From assembly GCA_964019695.1 (NCBI GenBank), contig OZ026530.1:33214690-33278689 (forward strand): a stretch of 64,000 bases of DNA, written 5' to 3'. How positions within the stretch are numbered: position 1 is the first letter of the stretch; each line of letters starts with the position of its first letter. The notes beneath the pieces are model-generated. The model did not search any database. It had not been told where the DNA came from and worked only from the letters and a program-made list of their open reading frames with translations. This stretch comes from Loripinus fragilis. Lineage: Eukaryota; Mollusca; Bivalvia; Lucinida; Lucinidae. This document shows, piece after piece, positions 12,863-25,030 of the stretch. The translations under genes were made by a program, and so were the position numbers.

Positions 12863-13527
12863 TATGATAACAGCTGTGCTAAGACATGCATATTCCCCTC
12901 AATTTAGGCAGTTACACTAGAGAAAAGCACCTGTCACGGCAAAACTCCAAAACTTTGTTGGATTTGCAGTCCGAACCATGAATTAAATCACCAATTGCTT
13001 GACAGAGCCATAAACTGCAATGTTACAGGTGGTCTGTGCGCCAGGTGTCATCACAAATAAAATAAATGCAAGTTTATAAATAAATCATAAAGTCAACAGG
13101 TATAGATTTTTTTACCTTTTACTCCACCACCTGTGCTGAAAAATGCAACCACCAGCTCGTTGTAGCAACCACCAGTGCATTTACATTGACCAGTGTGCAC
13201 ACGAATGTATCCAATTTTTGCAAAGCAAGACTTTTTAATTAGTCTCGTATCCATCTCCAGGTTACTATCAACGCTTATACATAATGAACTTTTTTGTTTT
13301 GTAAATACGCATGATCTTGGCTGAAAAAGAAATCCAGGACTGTACCACAAAAAAAGCCAGGCTCCAGTGTGCGAAGAAAAAAATAATTCCAGAACCAAAG
13401 TAATCTCCCCACCCAATAAAAAACAATTGGTCACTCCCTTATTACCTTGACTTCTTAACTTTTAGAGGCAGATATACTACCTCGAATTATCAACTGCTAT
13501 GTTGTACATGCCTATATGCCTCAACAT

Positions 13528-13640
13528 CGCCGTGGTGTAGGGGATAGGCCCATGTCTTGTAAACCAGGGGTCGCAGGTTCGATTCCCGGTTTCTCCATAA
13601 AACCACTTTCGTTTGAGCACAAATCATAAACCCTCCCGGC
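13528..13640 (+). repeat. tRNA-derived SINE-like fragment
   Basis: The plus strand holds 'cgtggtgtaggggata' (A-box-like) and, about 40 nt on, 'gcaggttcgattcccgg' (a perfect B box GGTTCGATTCC). The same tRNA-like word appears on the minus strand at about 9340-9372 and 26940-26985 inside the 1-kb repeat. The cloverleaf does not close convincingly. The ORF at 13490-13672 on the other strand is a shadow of it. Confidence 0.55.
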
Positions 13641-13924
13641 CCAGTACTGGTTACTACCCATGAAAAAGCCACAAAAACATCTGTATTTAGCGTCTTACAT
13701 GTACATCATAACCGTCTATACTTCTTTGTACATCATAACCGTCTATACTTTTTTGTGAAAACTTTTTTATATTGATACTCTTTATAACAACAACACTCTT
13801 TATAACGTCATTATTATTTGCACAAATGTACAATATAGCTTGAATTTGAGCTAATTTAAACAGAAATTAAGCTGAACGTCAAATTATTTGGGGACAAACA
13901 GTGTCGTTGTTAAGAGTGTTGACT

Positions 13925-14812
13925 AGCATAAGATATCAAACTTAACAACATATTCGTGTGTGATGGCAAGCACAGACCTGAGCGCAGTCTATTTACTCCT
14001 GAGACAAACTTTCATAACAATAAATTTACAACCAGTCAGTATCCTCCCTTCCAAATGTAGTTCCTTGCTTAGGCTATCACAAAGCAGTTCAGGGTTCGAA
14101 ACACAACATAGACTGAGCATCAACTCATCCAATTGTACAGCCTATCTGAAAGAAACTGATAACCAATCAAATATCATAGAAAGCAAGATTCTTCGAAATT
14201 TTTAAACCTCTTGGAAATACAGCTTTAAACTCTACAGAACAAAGTAAGAAAACGGGCAAAGACCAGGAATCGATACAACCAAACACCACACGTGACCCAG
14301 GTTACCTATGGATAGTGACAACTTCACAATTATATATAATAAACGAGAGCCAGGAGGTCAGCCATTTCCCAGCAGGTGATCACAAGGCATCAAACAGACC
14401 CGCACGAAAGTATAACAAAAACAAAACAGAAATAACATAAATGATCCACAATAGAAGCACCGCCTTGGAACGGTCAGTAAAATATTTTGCTGGAGGGCTT
14501 AAACCGGTTTCAAGGGGCACCAACTTCACATTTAGTTTAGATGTGGATCAAAACACATAGATGTTTGGTTTGAATTAAAGACCCCTAACTTATCAATGCA
14601 TCATCTCATAGAACCTATAAATCAAGATATATACTCATAAGCAAAGATAAGGACTCATTAGTAAATAAAACTAAATATAACCGGAGCAAAAGAAATGCGA
14701 AAGGTAAACCCTGGTGGGCCTGACAACAGCCAAAGCATCAGGCCCCTACCATCTCATCAATAGATAAGTCTTTAAGTCGGAACCATCATAGAGTCTGGAG
14801 TCCGACCCACCG
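13925..14812 (+). repeat. Dispersed ~880-bp repeat, copy 1
   Basis: It aligns collinearly with 51938-52812, sharing blocks such as 'ggcaagcacagacctg', 'acaaactttcataacaata' and the end 'gagtctggagtccgacc'. The 81-codon ORF at 13960-14205 has a 73-codon counterpart at 51971-52192, but conservation follows the DNA and suggests no selected protein. The inner part holds the 'tttcccagcaggtgatcac' core also found at 4490, 24597, 24890 and 50700. Confidence 0.75.
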
Positions 14813-15186
14813 GCGTGCAATTAAAGAGGAAAGCAAAGCTGCCAACTGTGATTGTAAGACCATTTTTCGAACAATAATGAGGTTAGGTGGGTGTGTGGGT
14901 AAACGCTAGTGTAAACCCAACAGAATTTCTCATTTGGTCTGTCTAGCCTCGAATGACCCTGCAACATGGTAAATGATATTTCATACCCTTACTGAACAAT
15001 ATTTGCACCTAAATCACTAAGTTAACAGAAATTCAACGAATTTCTCGTGGCGAACAAGTGAGTTCTTACCATATTAAGCTGTTAAACAAGGTATTACAGA
15101 AAACAAGTATACTTTCTATATATGAAGAGTCCATCTTTCTTCAATACTTGTAGAATCCAAATAAATATCGCATCGGTTTATAAATA
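14813..15186. other. No feature recognised
   Basis: Short non-coding stretch between two repeats. No exon or repeat partner is seen. Confidence 0.4.
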
Positions 15187-16324
15187 TACTTAAGGAATAA
15201 AGAAACGCAACAAACACTTCGAGTCATTGTAAGCATACACTATAATGCAAGTTTTAGTGCAAATGATACTTATCCATAGGAGCAGTATGTGTCCGTCAAA
15301 TTGCAGCAGGTTCAACGTAATTATCGATTACGTAATCTTTTTGGTATGCGCGTAACCAACCTGACCCCGTAGTAAACTGCTGAAACAGGGTCAATAATAG
15401 CAAAGTTTGAATCAACCATTGGTTTATTGTTTTAAAAAGTCTTGGCATAGATTGCGGATCTAGGAAATGATCAAATGGCGACGTTTCTGTAAGATTCTGA
15501 AACGGCTTAACGTCATTAACGTCAACTCTGAATACTGCGTGAAACGCGTAATTTTTCTTTTCTGCTTGAGATTTATTCATTTTTAGGACGTTTTGCTCAA
15601 GAATTATGACTTGAGATCTTCAGACGTCAAAAAACCTCAATTCTGACGTCAAAATTCAATATCCTACGTTTTAATGGTTTCCATGATGTTTATGTGTTTT
15701 TCTAATGACTAAATGGTCCAGTGACAAAGTTTAGGTTACAGTTAACAGGTTTGGTGTTCACTCTCCGCATGTTATCAGATGTTTTGTTTTGCATTATGCC
15801 GTGTTTTGTTTGGCTAACGTCAATGTAAACACCCTACCAGCGTATTTCTACGGCATCTGAAAAGTCAGTTTTTTTCAAAGAAAGCATGTTCTGATGTCTC
15901 TAGGTTTATCTTATCCCGTATATTCACCAGCGACCCAAGCCCGACGGCTCTAAGTGACGTGTATCGTTTATTCACTACCATTGTGTATCTTGCCATTCAA
16001 GTAGCGTGTTTTGACGCAATATTTGACTGCATTACGAATATGATTGGACGTTTGTTTAATTTGCACATTGTCAAGTCGACGGCAAATAACCAAACATGAA
16101 AAAGACGGGGGTTCTTGATCTTTATTCTGACGTTAACATCACATTTTACGTTTTCATATGTTTTCATCTTGTAGCGTAAAATGTAGCGTTAAAATGACGT
16201 TTTGGTATTTCATCACATGCTATTAATACTTAATAAGAAATTTTCAAAAGAGATTTTACCAGACCGTCATTTAAAAACGCAAAAATTAATTTTTTGTCTG
16301 TTGCGTTTCTTTATTCCTTAAGTA
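15187..16324. mobile_element. Tc1/mariner-type non-autonomous element (1138 bp)
   Basis: 29-bp terminal inverted repeats with one mismatch start with TACTTAAGGAATAAAG, and TA lies outside both ends (15185-15186 and 16325-16326). The terminal style (TACTYAA followed by an AAAGAAAC core) resembles the element at 12091-12862. The 94-codon ORF at 15296-15580 (minus) has no domain I recognise and is too short for a transposase. The element may be a deletion derivative. Confidence 0.7.
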
Positions 16325-16624
16325 TATATACATTATGGGTTGTATCAAGTGAGGTATTGTCTAACGGAGTCATATACAACAGTTTTTGGACGCTAAAGAG
16401 TTAGTCTTTGATACGCTTCCCGTTTATTATTTGACTAGTAGCTCAAACACTGTCATAAAATGCTCAAGGGTGTCTCCAAATCTGTTTCAAAACCATTATG
16501 TATTTTGATGAATAAATCCTTTAATGAGGCAATATTTCCCTATATTTGGAAGCTTGCAAACGTTATTGCCATCTTTAAAAAGGGAGATAAATATCGACCA
16601 TCTAATTACAGACCAGTTGCACTA

Positions 16625-19011
16625 TAGTCCGTACAGAAATTCAGTGAACATCGTTTATCTTCTTTAAAATGTCTTTAATGATAAAATTTTGGACTAAAAT
16701 TTTGCATATACATATAATAAAACACCGCCTAATATACAATTGAATATTTGAAACTTTATGATAGGAAAATAAGTCTGGAATCTCTTGTAAAGTAAAATAA
16801 CTTAGTCGTTTTCGATTTAGAAAATTCCTTATTTTCCCTCAATGTATTCCATATGGGTAACACGTGGTTTATACAGTTCAATGAATACCGAGTTTACTTT
16901 CGTATGATAAAGAAAACAGTCACCAGCAGGATAACTCTTGGTATGTCTACATACACACTGCAAGTGCTTTGAAGAAACTGCGCAAAATACAATTCTGTCT
17001 GAGTTATCATATTTCACGATAATCAAATTTCGCATCTTATTTTCTTAGCGTAAATGGTAAAATGACACGTATAGCAATTGGACCGCGACTGCGAAAACCT
17101 TCTTCGGTGATTTGTAACAATAAAGGCGCAGACCCCTGCGCATCCGCGCAGTCGCTTCAGCTACTCTGTTTTCTGCTTTTTGAGAAGAATCATATCTAGA
17201 CTTGCTGCGAGGAAAATTTCAATTTTCTAGCTAGCCTGTTAAGCCGAAGAGACTGGTTTGAGACTCGCTTTGTCGGATCCCAGAAGACAGGTTTTCTCGC
17301 TTTGTGACCTGTGTTGCTGGCTCGACAGCTCTAGGACAAATATTACAGGTGCAACAGATAATAATATTAAAACAGATATAATGAAGAGGCTGTTCATCAG
17401 ATATATGTATGGAAGTCACATTATTTGATTGCGCTCTACATCGTCTAATACACAAGTCAAACTACGGCCCACAGAGCCAGGGACCGGCGGAGACTAGTGT
17501 CATTTGCAGGGATGACGCTAGATAAGTGGATCGTCCTTCAGATCGGGACGTTAACTGGATGTCCCCTGTGCAGGGGAAGTCATCCCCTGTGCAGGTTAAA
17601 GAACCCTACGGTAATTTAGATATGGTTACTTGTATGCTTTCATCCTGCAACCCGGAGTGTACAAAGTACACCTACCGATAATACTCGAAAGAGGGTCTGG
17701 CAGTATATAGAGAAAGAAAGACCACGCCCCATCCCAGAGGAATTGTCGAGGACTTTGACCCATAGTAACCACCACACTGTGGGACAGCTAGCTGACAAAA
17801 CCATGACAGTTCTTCCCAGCAGTCTGTTATTATACTGCACTGCCATGTTTGTCTAGGTCTATCAAACCCCAGGGAAGTGCGGGGGTTATGACATTGGGAC
17901 GCTCACCCTGCTGGGATTTTCTGTTGTGTAGGGTGGGGCAAAGACCAGGGTTGTTACCATCATCTTGTCGCCACAGGGCAGGGCTTATACCAGGGCTCTG
18001 AAAAGTGAAAATCATTACCCCCGCCTATCCCCTTAGGTGGGGTGGGGGCAGTAGATACAAATGATTGGTGCATAACCAGGCTAAGGATATCCCCGTCCTG
18101 CTCAGGGGTTGGGGTGAAGCAGTGGTTACAGATGACTGGTGCATATTTATTGCCTATGATGCACTTCGCATGAACATTTAGTTCTCAGCCACCCCCAAAA
18201 ATATATTGACCCCAAACACAAAATATGACAGCCGCTGATATATTGTTCAACCTATTTCCAAGCACATTCCCACCCCATCACTAGTTTCTCTTTCCGACCT
18301 TGGCATAAGTTTTATTGGATGAGTCTTTTTTCACTTGATTCACACCTAACGGATGAGCCCTGTAATTATTTTCTCTTATCAATCATAGATGCCCGGAATT
18401 TCATTTTGCCATGCATATTTTGCATTGCCTGGTGTCGAAAAATCAGTGTTTGGAATAAACAGATAGAAAGTTCAAATCATTTAATAAAACAAGCTGGAAA
18501 ATTATTCAAAATCTGATTTTCAGAGAAGGAGCAGGGAACACAGAAAATCAAGATTTTAAATTGAGGAATAGGGAAACACAGAGAGTCATTTCATAGGAAC
18601 AAGCGAACGGTTACCCACTGGGAAGGCCTCAATATTTTCTCGTATGCCAAAATTCTGTGAGCCAAAACTATGGCCATTTGCATTTGATGGAACTATTTTT
18701 ATATAATAAGAAAGCCTTCTCCTAGCACGTTACTTCGTCTTATAAATCCGTATAATTATTCATCGATAATAAACTTTAGGCAGTGATCCGTACAAAGGTG
18801 CATTTAGGGTACATTAAAAAATGCAGATGCTCAAATGAGGACAAATTCCATCATATCACAGCCCAATTGACAATACATTTTGTAACGAAAAAAATACCAC
18901 CAATTAGGCGGTGTATAGATATATTAGATTCTGATGGTCATCGTGCGATCAGTTCGCACATAACGAAATAAACGTAAAAAAGCGGTGTTCACTGAATTCC
19001 TGTACGCACAG
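16625..19011. mobile_element. Tc1/mariner-type element inserted in the LINE (2.39 kb)
   Basis: Inverted ends share CGTACAG and AATTCAGTGAACA, with TA outside both (16623-16624 and 19012-19013). The LINE reading frame is interrupted exactly here, with 'PVAL' before and 'YKYQSGF' shortly after. No transposase ORF remains. The interior carries a tRNA-like repeat (17188-17310) and unassigned non-coding sequence with several short inverted words near 17560-18150. Confidence 0.7.
17188..17310 (+). repeat. tRNA-like dispersed repeat, copy 1
   Basis: It matches 59137-59260 in the same orientation: 'atctagacttgc', 'ttctagctag' and 'gaagacaggttttctcgc' are shared in order. In the second copy 'tagcatagctgg' and 'ggttttgaatctc' have A-box and B-box spacing, so a tRNA-derived SINE head is plausible. 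Confidence 0.5.
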
Positions 19012-21309
19012 TAGTGAGCTGTTATTCGCAAACTTCAAGAAAGGATTGTTTTTAAAAACAATGTATAATTTCCAACTAAACAATAATCCCTTATACAAGT
19101 ATCAATCAGGTTTCTAACCTCACCACTCAACAGTGCTTCAGGTAGTTGACATATTTTATAATCTATGCCACGCTTTTGATAAGAATATGTTCTCTTACAT
19201 TGTATTCTGTGACATCTCAAAAGCATTTGATAGAGTCTTGCATATAGTGGGGCAGATATGTAACAATTTTAAGAATAATCGTGCATTTTATGATAAAAGC
19301 ATGAAACTTGGTACATGTATAGTTGATAACAATACAAAATAATTAAGGGTCAGTGCCACGCCGAAAATGCCCTCTAATGGCCGCCATCTTGTTTTTTTTC
19401 CAAAATGGCCGCCTTTTTCAACTAATTCATTATAATGGCATTATTTATTTGCAAACATCATGTTTTCTCGAATTAAGTTTACTTAAATAGCCATCAGAAA
19501 TATCCAAATACCTTAAAATCGTCTTTCAATTAAAAAATAGTCAAGGTTGAAGCTGTATTTTAAAGATGGCCGCCACTTTTGTATCTGAAAAGTGCAATTG
19601 TATATTAGAACTTTACAAAGCTATACATTTTGATGCAAATTACTTCAAGCAAGTAGAAACAGTCCCATTTAACAAGTTACTTACTTATCAGCATGGATTT
19701 ATTGTTGCGTATTGTTCTAACTTCGAGGGCTACCAATGTAGAAATCATAACATAGTGTTTGCTTTCATTTGGAATTGGAAGAATGTGGTTTGAATTTATG
19801 CAAACGATTTTCACGAATAATTTAATTTAATGGCTTTGGATAAAACAAAGAGCATCCAACATGCCATCCAAGATGGCTGTCAAAGTGGAAATGTTATATG
19901 GTCACAATTTATAAAGTGGCTGCCATCTTAGTTTTTCCAAAATTTGCAGTCTATCTTAAACTGTATTATTTTAAGTCCATTTATTTGCAAGCCAATATGT
20001 TGTCCTCATTTATTTTTATATATTTTACAGTGAACCATACTAATTTGCCTCAAAAATTGTCATTCAGGCTTAGAAAACACAAGATTTAGGACACAGTCTC
20101 AAGGTGGCTGTGACATTTTTCATCCTCAACAGTGGTGTTATACTAACTTGACAAATTATGAATTTTCATGCAAAAGCCTTATACATGCAATTAAGTAGAA
20201 ACGAGGGACAAACTTATCAGATTTTTTTTCATTTTTTTATGTTTAGATGGTATTCAAGATGGCTTTGTAATTAGTTTTAGAAAAATGAAATATTTGTATT
20301 TTCAGTTAGAGATTATTTTGAGGTTGTTAATGATTTTCAAGAAATGCATTAGGATAGTAAAGGGGACATCCAACCTGACATCCACGATGGTTGCCAATTT
20401 TGTAATTAGACGCTTATACAGATATTCGTATAAAATGTGCTCTATATTAAGAGATGCAAAAAATGTTTGTATCTATAGCAAACTAAAACTGTCCTTTGTA
20501 GAATTGCCCTTAAATAAAATACCATTTATTTACATCAGTTTTTAGTGAGAAATCCTATAAAGTCTGTAATAGAGTCATCAAAGTTTCTTTATGACCTTTC
20601 TCCTTTTCATCAATTACCATAGGCTTAAAATGTTATACATCTCCTAAATTTGTATAGGATTTAAAGAATGCATTTAGACCAGAGTCCTCCGTTTTCACAC
20701 ACAACATCAACTTTTCGACTTGATCTTGATAAATGACGTATTTGCTGCAGTCAACCTTACCAAGTTGTGTTGATGATGTTTACTTGAAAGTAATCAAAGT
20801 TTAAATATTATTCTGAAGTCAAGCCAATATATAATGTTGCAGACATCTTAGCTTCTAGCCAAAGCTTCCCTCACAAATTGCTCGCTAGTGAGTCAGGCAT
20901 TAATTCTTTGATAGCCCAGTTCAAAAACCTATCCAGTCTAGTTAGTTGAAATCCAAGCTCTTCTGTCTATTTAGGTATGTAGGGCTTAAATGATGATGTT
21001 ATTTCGCTCTGCATTTACAGTGGTGCACTTGCACAGCCCGAGCTCTTCCGCTAGGTTCTCATTTTCTTATTATTGGTGTAAATGTTATTTTCATATACTT
21101 TTATATACATGTATGTGAATGATTTTGGTTGTGTTAAGGTAGCCTAGTGACTACCTTCTAGTAAAGAGCTTTACATCAACCCTGTATACTATCTGTCTGT
21201 ATATTTAGTTTCCCCATTTTGGTTTTGTAGGAAGAATATTAGCTCTGATTGTACTAGGTCCTGGTTATTGCTTTGATTTTACCCAGTATATAACAAAAAA
21301 TTGGAATAA

Positions 21310-22290
21310 CATGTCCAGAATGACGCAGGCCAACAATGGCTAGGTGAAGAAGCGTAAAAAGAAGCGTGGAAAGAGCATTATGAAGTTACTCGAATTCGAA
21401 CTCATTGTAATGCAGAAGGCATGCCAGAGGAAATCCCAGTTGAAGCTCTAGCCAGCTGATCAGCACAGGGTTTATCACAAAGGCAATTAGCAGGATGTGC
21501 TCTGACAAAGCAGACAGATCATTAGCAATTGTCATCAAGATGCTTTATTCTACATGTATTTGGGAACTGGCATAGTCAAGGTGTTTGACCTCATCGGCGA
21601 CATAATCTAAAAAGCTAGTACAACTAATTGGTAGGAGAGCAAAATTGACAGTGTGTACATAGGCTCTGAACAGAGGCTTGGGTTAATTAAGGAATTAAAA
21701 AAGGTGTTTGGGTGCATATTGGAGAGACATAGCAGGCAGTGAGTTGAGATTGACGAGATGATGTCAAGCCATGGTGGCACTACAGTTGTGATCTTCATTT
21801 TAAGCTAGCTACTCTAACAAGCCGTTCTACATCACTTTCATTAACATAGAGAAGGACAGCAAGTAGGTAGTGTGCATGCTTTTAAATCAACGAGTTGCTG
21901 GTGCGACTGATGCATTGCATGATCAAGGACATGAAAAGGAGGGCAATAGCTGGCATTTGTAGCAGTGAGAAGTTTTGGTGTTGATGTTCATCAGGGCTCT
22001 GTTCTGACTCAACTGCTCTTAATTGTTATGTAAGAGGCTCTATTCACAGAATTCAGAACAGACTGCCCATAGTTGTTGTTATACAAAGATGATCTTGTGA
22101 TCAAGGCTGAGTACATGGAGGAATTGCTGATGAAGTTGGATGCATGGAAGTATTGGAAGGAGAAGGGTCAACATGTGAACATAAAATATGAAGTCATGTA
22201 AAGTGGTCCCTTGAGTTTAAGTGCACCAAATGCATGTGGCACAAACTACTAAATGTTGGATGATGAAGGAGACAGCACCTGATAAAAATT
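21310..22290 (+). pseudogene. Decayed RTE-like reverse transcriptase
   Basis: Scattered plus-strand pieces recall RTE-type LINE reverse transcriptases: 'VEIDEMM', 'GGTTVVIFI', 'FINIEKD', 'FGVDVHQGSVLTQLL', 'EFRTDCP', 'LLYKDDLVI' and 'MEELLMKLDAWK'. The catalytic box normally read as YADD is YKDD here. Numerous stops and frame changes separate the pieces. It lies inside the element 19246-23828. Neither ends nor a tail are seen, so the extent is approximate. Confidence 0.6.
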
Positions 22291-22469
22291 TGAGATAGGA
22301 TTTTGCAGTCACACATTGCAATGTCCCTGAAGTAAGAAAAAAACGGAAAAGTTATATCACGTGACTTCTATTGTTGAAAACGAAAGTAGACTGGTCTGCT
22401 TTTATGTGGATCAGATTTGCATAATACAGTGCAAGGAAGCCTTTAACTGGAAGCTGGGAATGGATATCT

Positions 22470-22840
22470 TATAGAGGTAGATTGATGTCTCTTGAGCTGA
22501 ATGATTCATTCCACATAATCATAAGGTCTGGCTGTCTGGTAAAGTTTGTTTCTGAGGTTAAGGAGAAAAGAACTGTATTGAAGGTATTCATTAAGTGTGA
22601 GTCATAGGTGGGGGGGATTGTAAAAAGCTGTCTGTATGTGTCCCTGGTTATCTTTGTGCACTGTGACATTTAAAAAATTGGCTTCTGTGTAGCTCCCTTC
22701 TGTGATAAATTTTATGTTTTTATGGAAAGAGTTTAAGGCCTCTAAGTAGGAGCTTAACTCCTGTAGAGTATTGGGCCAGATCATGTATATGTCATCTATA
22801 TATCTCCACCGCTTTAGAGGTTTTAACCTGGAGATAGGAT
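22470..22840 (-). pseudogene. Penelope-like element reverse transcriptase fragment
   Basis: On the minus strand, 'RYIDDIYMIW' (from about 22811 downward) contains the YIDD catalytic box typical of Penelope-like elements. It is followed by 'LEALNSFHKNIKF', then 'ANFLNVTVHKDNQG', then 'TAFYNPPHL', the usual order downstream of the catalytic box in that group. The frame shifts once near 22610, splitting it between two short ORFs. There is no GIY-YIG endonuclease region. Confidence 0.65.
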
Positions 22841-24596
22841 TTCTGTAACCATATAGACATTCTCTACGCTAGAGACATCCTCGAGATGCCTGCAGTCACA
22901 CATTGCAAGTGTACATGGCAGACGCTCCGTAAAATTCTTAACCTTTTGATCAACTAACATCTGCTGCCTTCGACTTGAGGCAGGTAGTACTTAACATGCA
23001 CTCATTGTTTTTTTTGTTGAGTGTATAGATCCAGTACGTCCTTGATTATGAACAGTTCACTGGCAAGATAAATCGCCAGTGATGTCAAAAAACGACTATT
23101 AGCATAAAAGTGATAATTGTTTTAGAAAGAACCGCAAAATATCACCAATAAAAAAGATTTTCCATTTTGGCGGCCATCTTGGATGCCATGCTTGAATTCA
23201 CAGTTGAAAAAAAACTCAAAATTACATAGTATATATATAAGAAACAAACCTTAATTGCAATTCAAACAAATTTCAGTCATAAAAATTTCAGATATATTTT
23301 ATGAAAAAACCCACAATAAAATCTTTCTTCTTTGATAGCCATCTTGGATGCCATATTGTATCAAGGCTCTCTTATAAACTGTTCACAAATAACAAGGTCA
23401 TATTCTGAGCCTTTCTTTACTTGGAACAACTTGAATTTGATTCAATAATCTGAACTAAGTTCATTATATGTTTTTTTATAAGCAAGCTTGATTTAATAAT
23501 ATGTTAAAACGGCAGCCATCTTAAAAAATGGCGGCCATCTTGGATACTATGCCCATCCTCATGTGATGTCAGATAATTACAAATGTTTTATTGTTAAAAT
23601 AGACACTTTTACTAGCTTCAAAGAAAAGTTTATTGCAAAAATTATATCCAGCTTAACAGGCTTTACATGAAAACAGGTCGCCATTTTGAATTCAAGATGG
23701 CGGCCGCCAAGGTGCATTTCTGGCGTGGCACTGACCCTCAAAAATTTTGTTAATAACGAATCTGGCCATGTACCAAGTTTCATGCTTTTATCATAAAGTG
23801 CACGATTTTTTTACATATCTGCCCCACTTATAAGAGACTTTTCTTTAAGTTAAAGCACAATCGCATTGAGGAGAAACATTTAGAATGGTTAAACAGTTAT
23901 TTAAGTCAAAGTAAGTAGAAAGTTGGTCTAATGTCCTGTTTCTCAGGCTTTAAATCTATCTTTGCTGGGGTGCCACCGGAACCTTTCTTGGACCTCTTTT
24001 GTCTTTGGTATGCATTAATGATATAGCTAAAGACCTTCTTAGTTAGACAAGGCTGTTTGCAGATGATAGCTCGCTTTTGTATTCTGCAGCACATATTGCT
24101 GATATAGCTGGTATAATTAACCATGACTTGCAGCTGTTGACAAACTGTGCTAGACAGTGGCTAGTTGCATTTAATCCACTGAAAACTGAGGCTTATTTAC
24201 TCTTAAAAAGCTTGATTTCCTATCGCATCTTGTTTTTGATAATATTGCATGTAGTTTTGTAGATAACCATAAACATCTGGGTGTAACCTTAAGTAGTATT
24301 GGACAGTGGCACTCACATATTGAAAAAATGTCATTTCAGTAACTACAAGTAACTACAAGTCTGGGAATAATACGTAAAACGTAAATACTCTATTAGTAGA
24401 AATGCTCTCAACCAAATGTATATGTCCTATCTGCTACCAATTGTAGAATATGCGTCAGTTGTATGGGATGTATGCTCCGAACAGGACTCGCAAACATTAC
24501 AAAAGATCCAAAACGAAGCAGCCCGCCTTGCTACAGGAATATCTAGATGTGCATCATTAGAAAACCTGTACAACGATTGTGGATGGACAACTCTTT

Positions 24597-25030
24597 GTGG
24601 TCACCTGCTGGAAAAGGGCTGACCTCTTGGCTCTCGTTTGTGGTGTCTACTGTGAGTTTGTCACTTTCCCATTGGGTCAGGTGTGGTACTTGATTGTATC
24701 GATTCCTGATCTTTGCACCCTTACTTACTTCTATCACAAAGAAGGCAGCAACATAAACTCTCTTGCATGTATAATTTTAATACTGGAATGGTGCCTTCAT
24801 ATATACAAGGCGGTTCTTCTTTTGTGGATAATTTATGTTAGTTCTGTCTTGTTGTGTTATACTTTCATGCACGTCTGTTTGTTGATGCCTTGTGGTCACC
24901 TGCTGGGAAAGGGCTGACCTCTTGGCTCTCGTTTGTGATGTCTTATTGTGACGGTGTCACTTTCCTATCGGTATCCTGGGTCAGGTGTGGTGCTTGATTG
25001 TATCGATTCCTGATCTTTGCCCTCTTTCTT
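24597..25030 (-). repeat. Two copies of a ~140-bp dispersed core repeat within the LINE
   Basis: Two same-orientation copies (24597-24725 and 24890-25025) carry 'ggtcacctgctgg', 'gggctgacctcttggctctc' and 'cttgattgtatcgattcctg'. They interrupt the LINE ORF after 'CGWTTL'. Reverse-orientation copies sit at 50700-50880 and inside the 880-bp repeats (14240-14420, 52260-52420), and another same-sense copy lies at 4485-4625. The ORFs here are shadows. Confidence 0.65.

Larger units (their letters stand above)
10047..13197. mobile_element. 3151-bp non-autonomous DNA element with long inverted repeats and 5-bp duplication
   Basis: The termini CACACTGGTC (10047-10056) and GACCAGTGTG (13188-13197) are perfect inverted repeats, and the similarity continues inward for about 350 bp (10047-10440 versus 12865-13197, reversed). 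CACAC flanks both sides (10042-10046 and 13198-13202). The empty site survives at 27437-27441 in the paralogous repeat. The interior has no transposase, only short ORFs, a cluster of palindromic units around 10560-10940, a second internal copy of the left-arm sequence (about 11490-12060) and a nested Tc1-type element. A 5-bp duplication does not by itself identify the superfamily. Confidence 0.85.
8961..13445. repeat. Dispersed ~1-kb repeat, copy 1, interrupted by two insertions
   Basis: The outer parts (8961-9722, 9949-10041, 13203-13445) align in the same orientation with 26669-27695. In that paralogue the text runs through without interruption at both breakpoints. Copy 1 thus holds a SINE (9734-9937) and a 3.15-kb inverted-repeat element (10047-13197). 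The repeat itself carries B-box-like tracts near 9200 and 9350 (minus strand), so its core may be SINE-derived. ORFs such as 8896-9138 and 13093-13434 have counterparts in the paralogue but no known domain. Confidence 0.7.
19246..23828. mobile_element. 4.58-kb long-inverted-repeat element inserted in the LINE
   Basis: The ends start AGTGGGGCAGATATGTAA and finish with its complement, and inverted similarity runs inward for at least 150 bp (blocks 'aaaagcatgaaacttggtac' and 'gggtcagtgccacgcc'). TAT flanks both sides (19243-19245 and 23829-23831). LINE coding resumes at 23832, so the insertion site is defined by the host sequence. Subterminal sequence repeats variants of 'aagatggcggcc' many times. 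The interior holds RTE-like and Penelope-like fragments rather than its own transposase. The superfamily is not assigned. Confidence 0.8.

Noticed and set aside
13093..13434. 113-codon ORF as a gene
   Set aside because: It crosses the boundary between the 3.15-kb element and the surrounding repeat, so it was created by the insertion.
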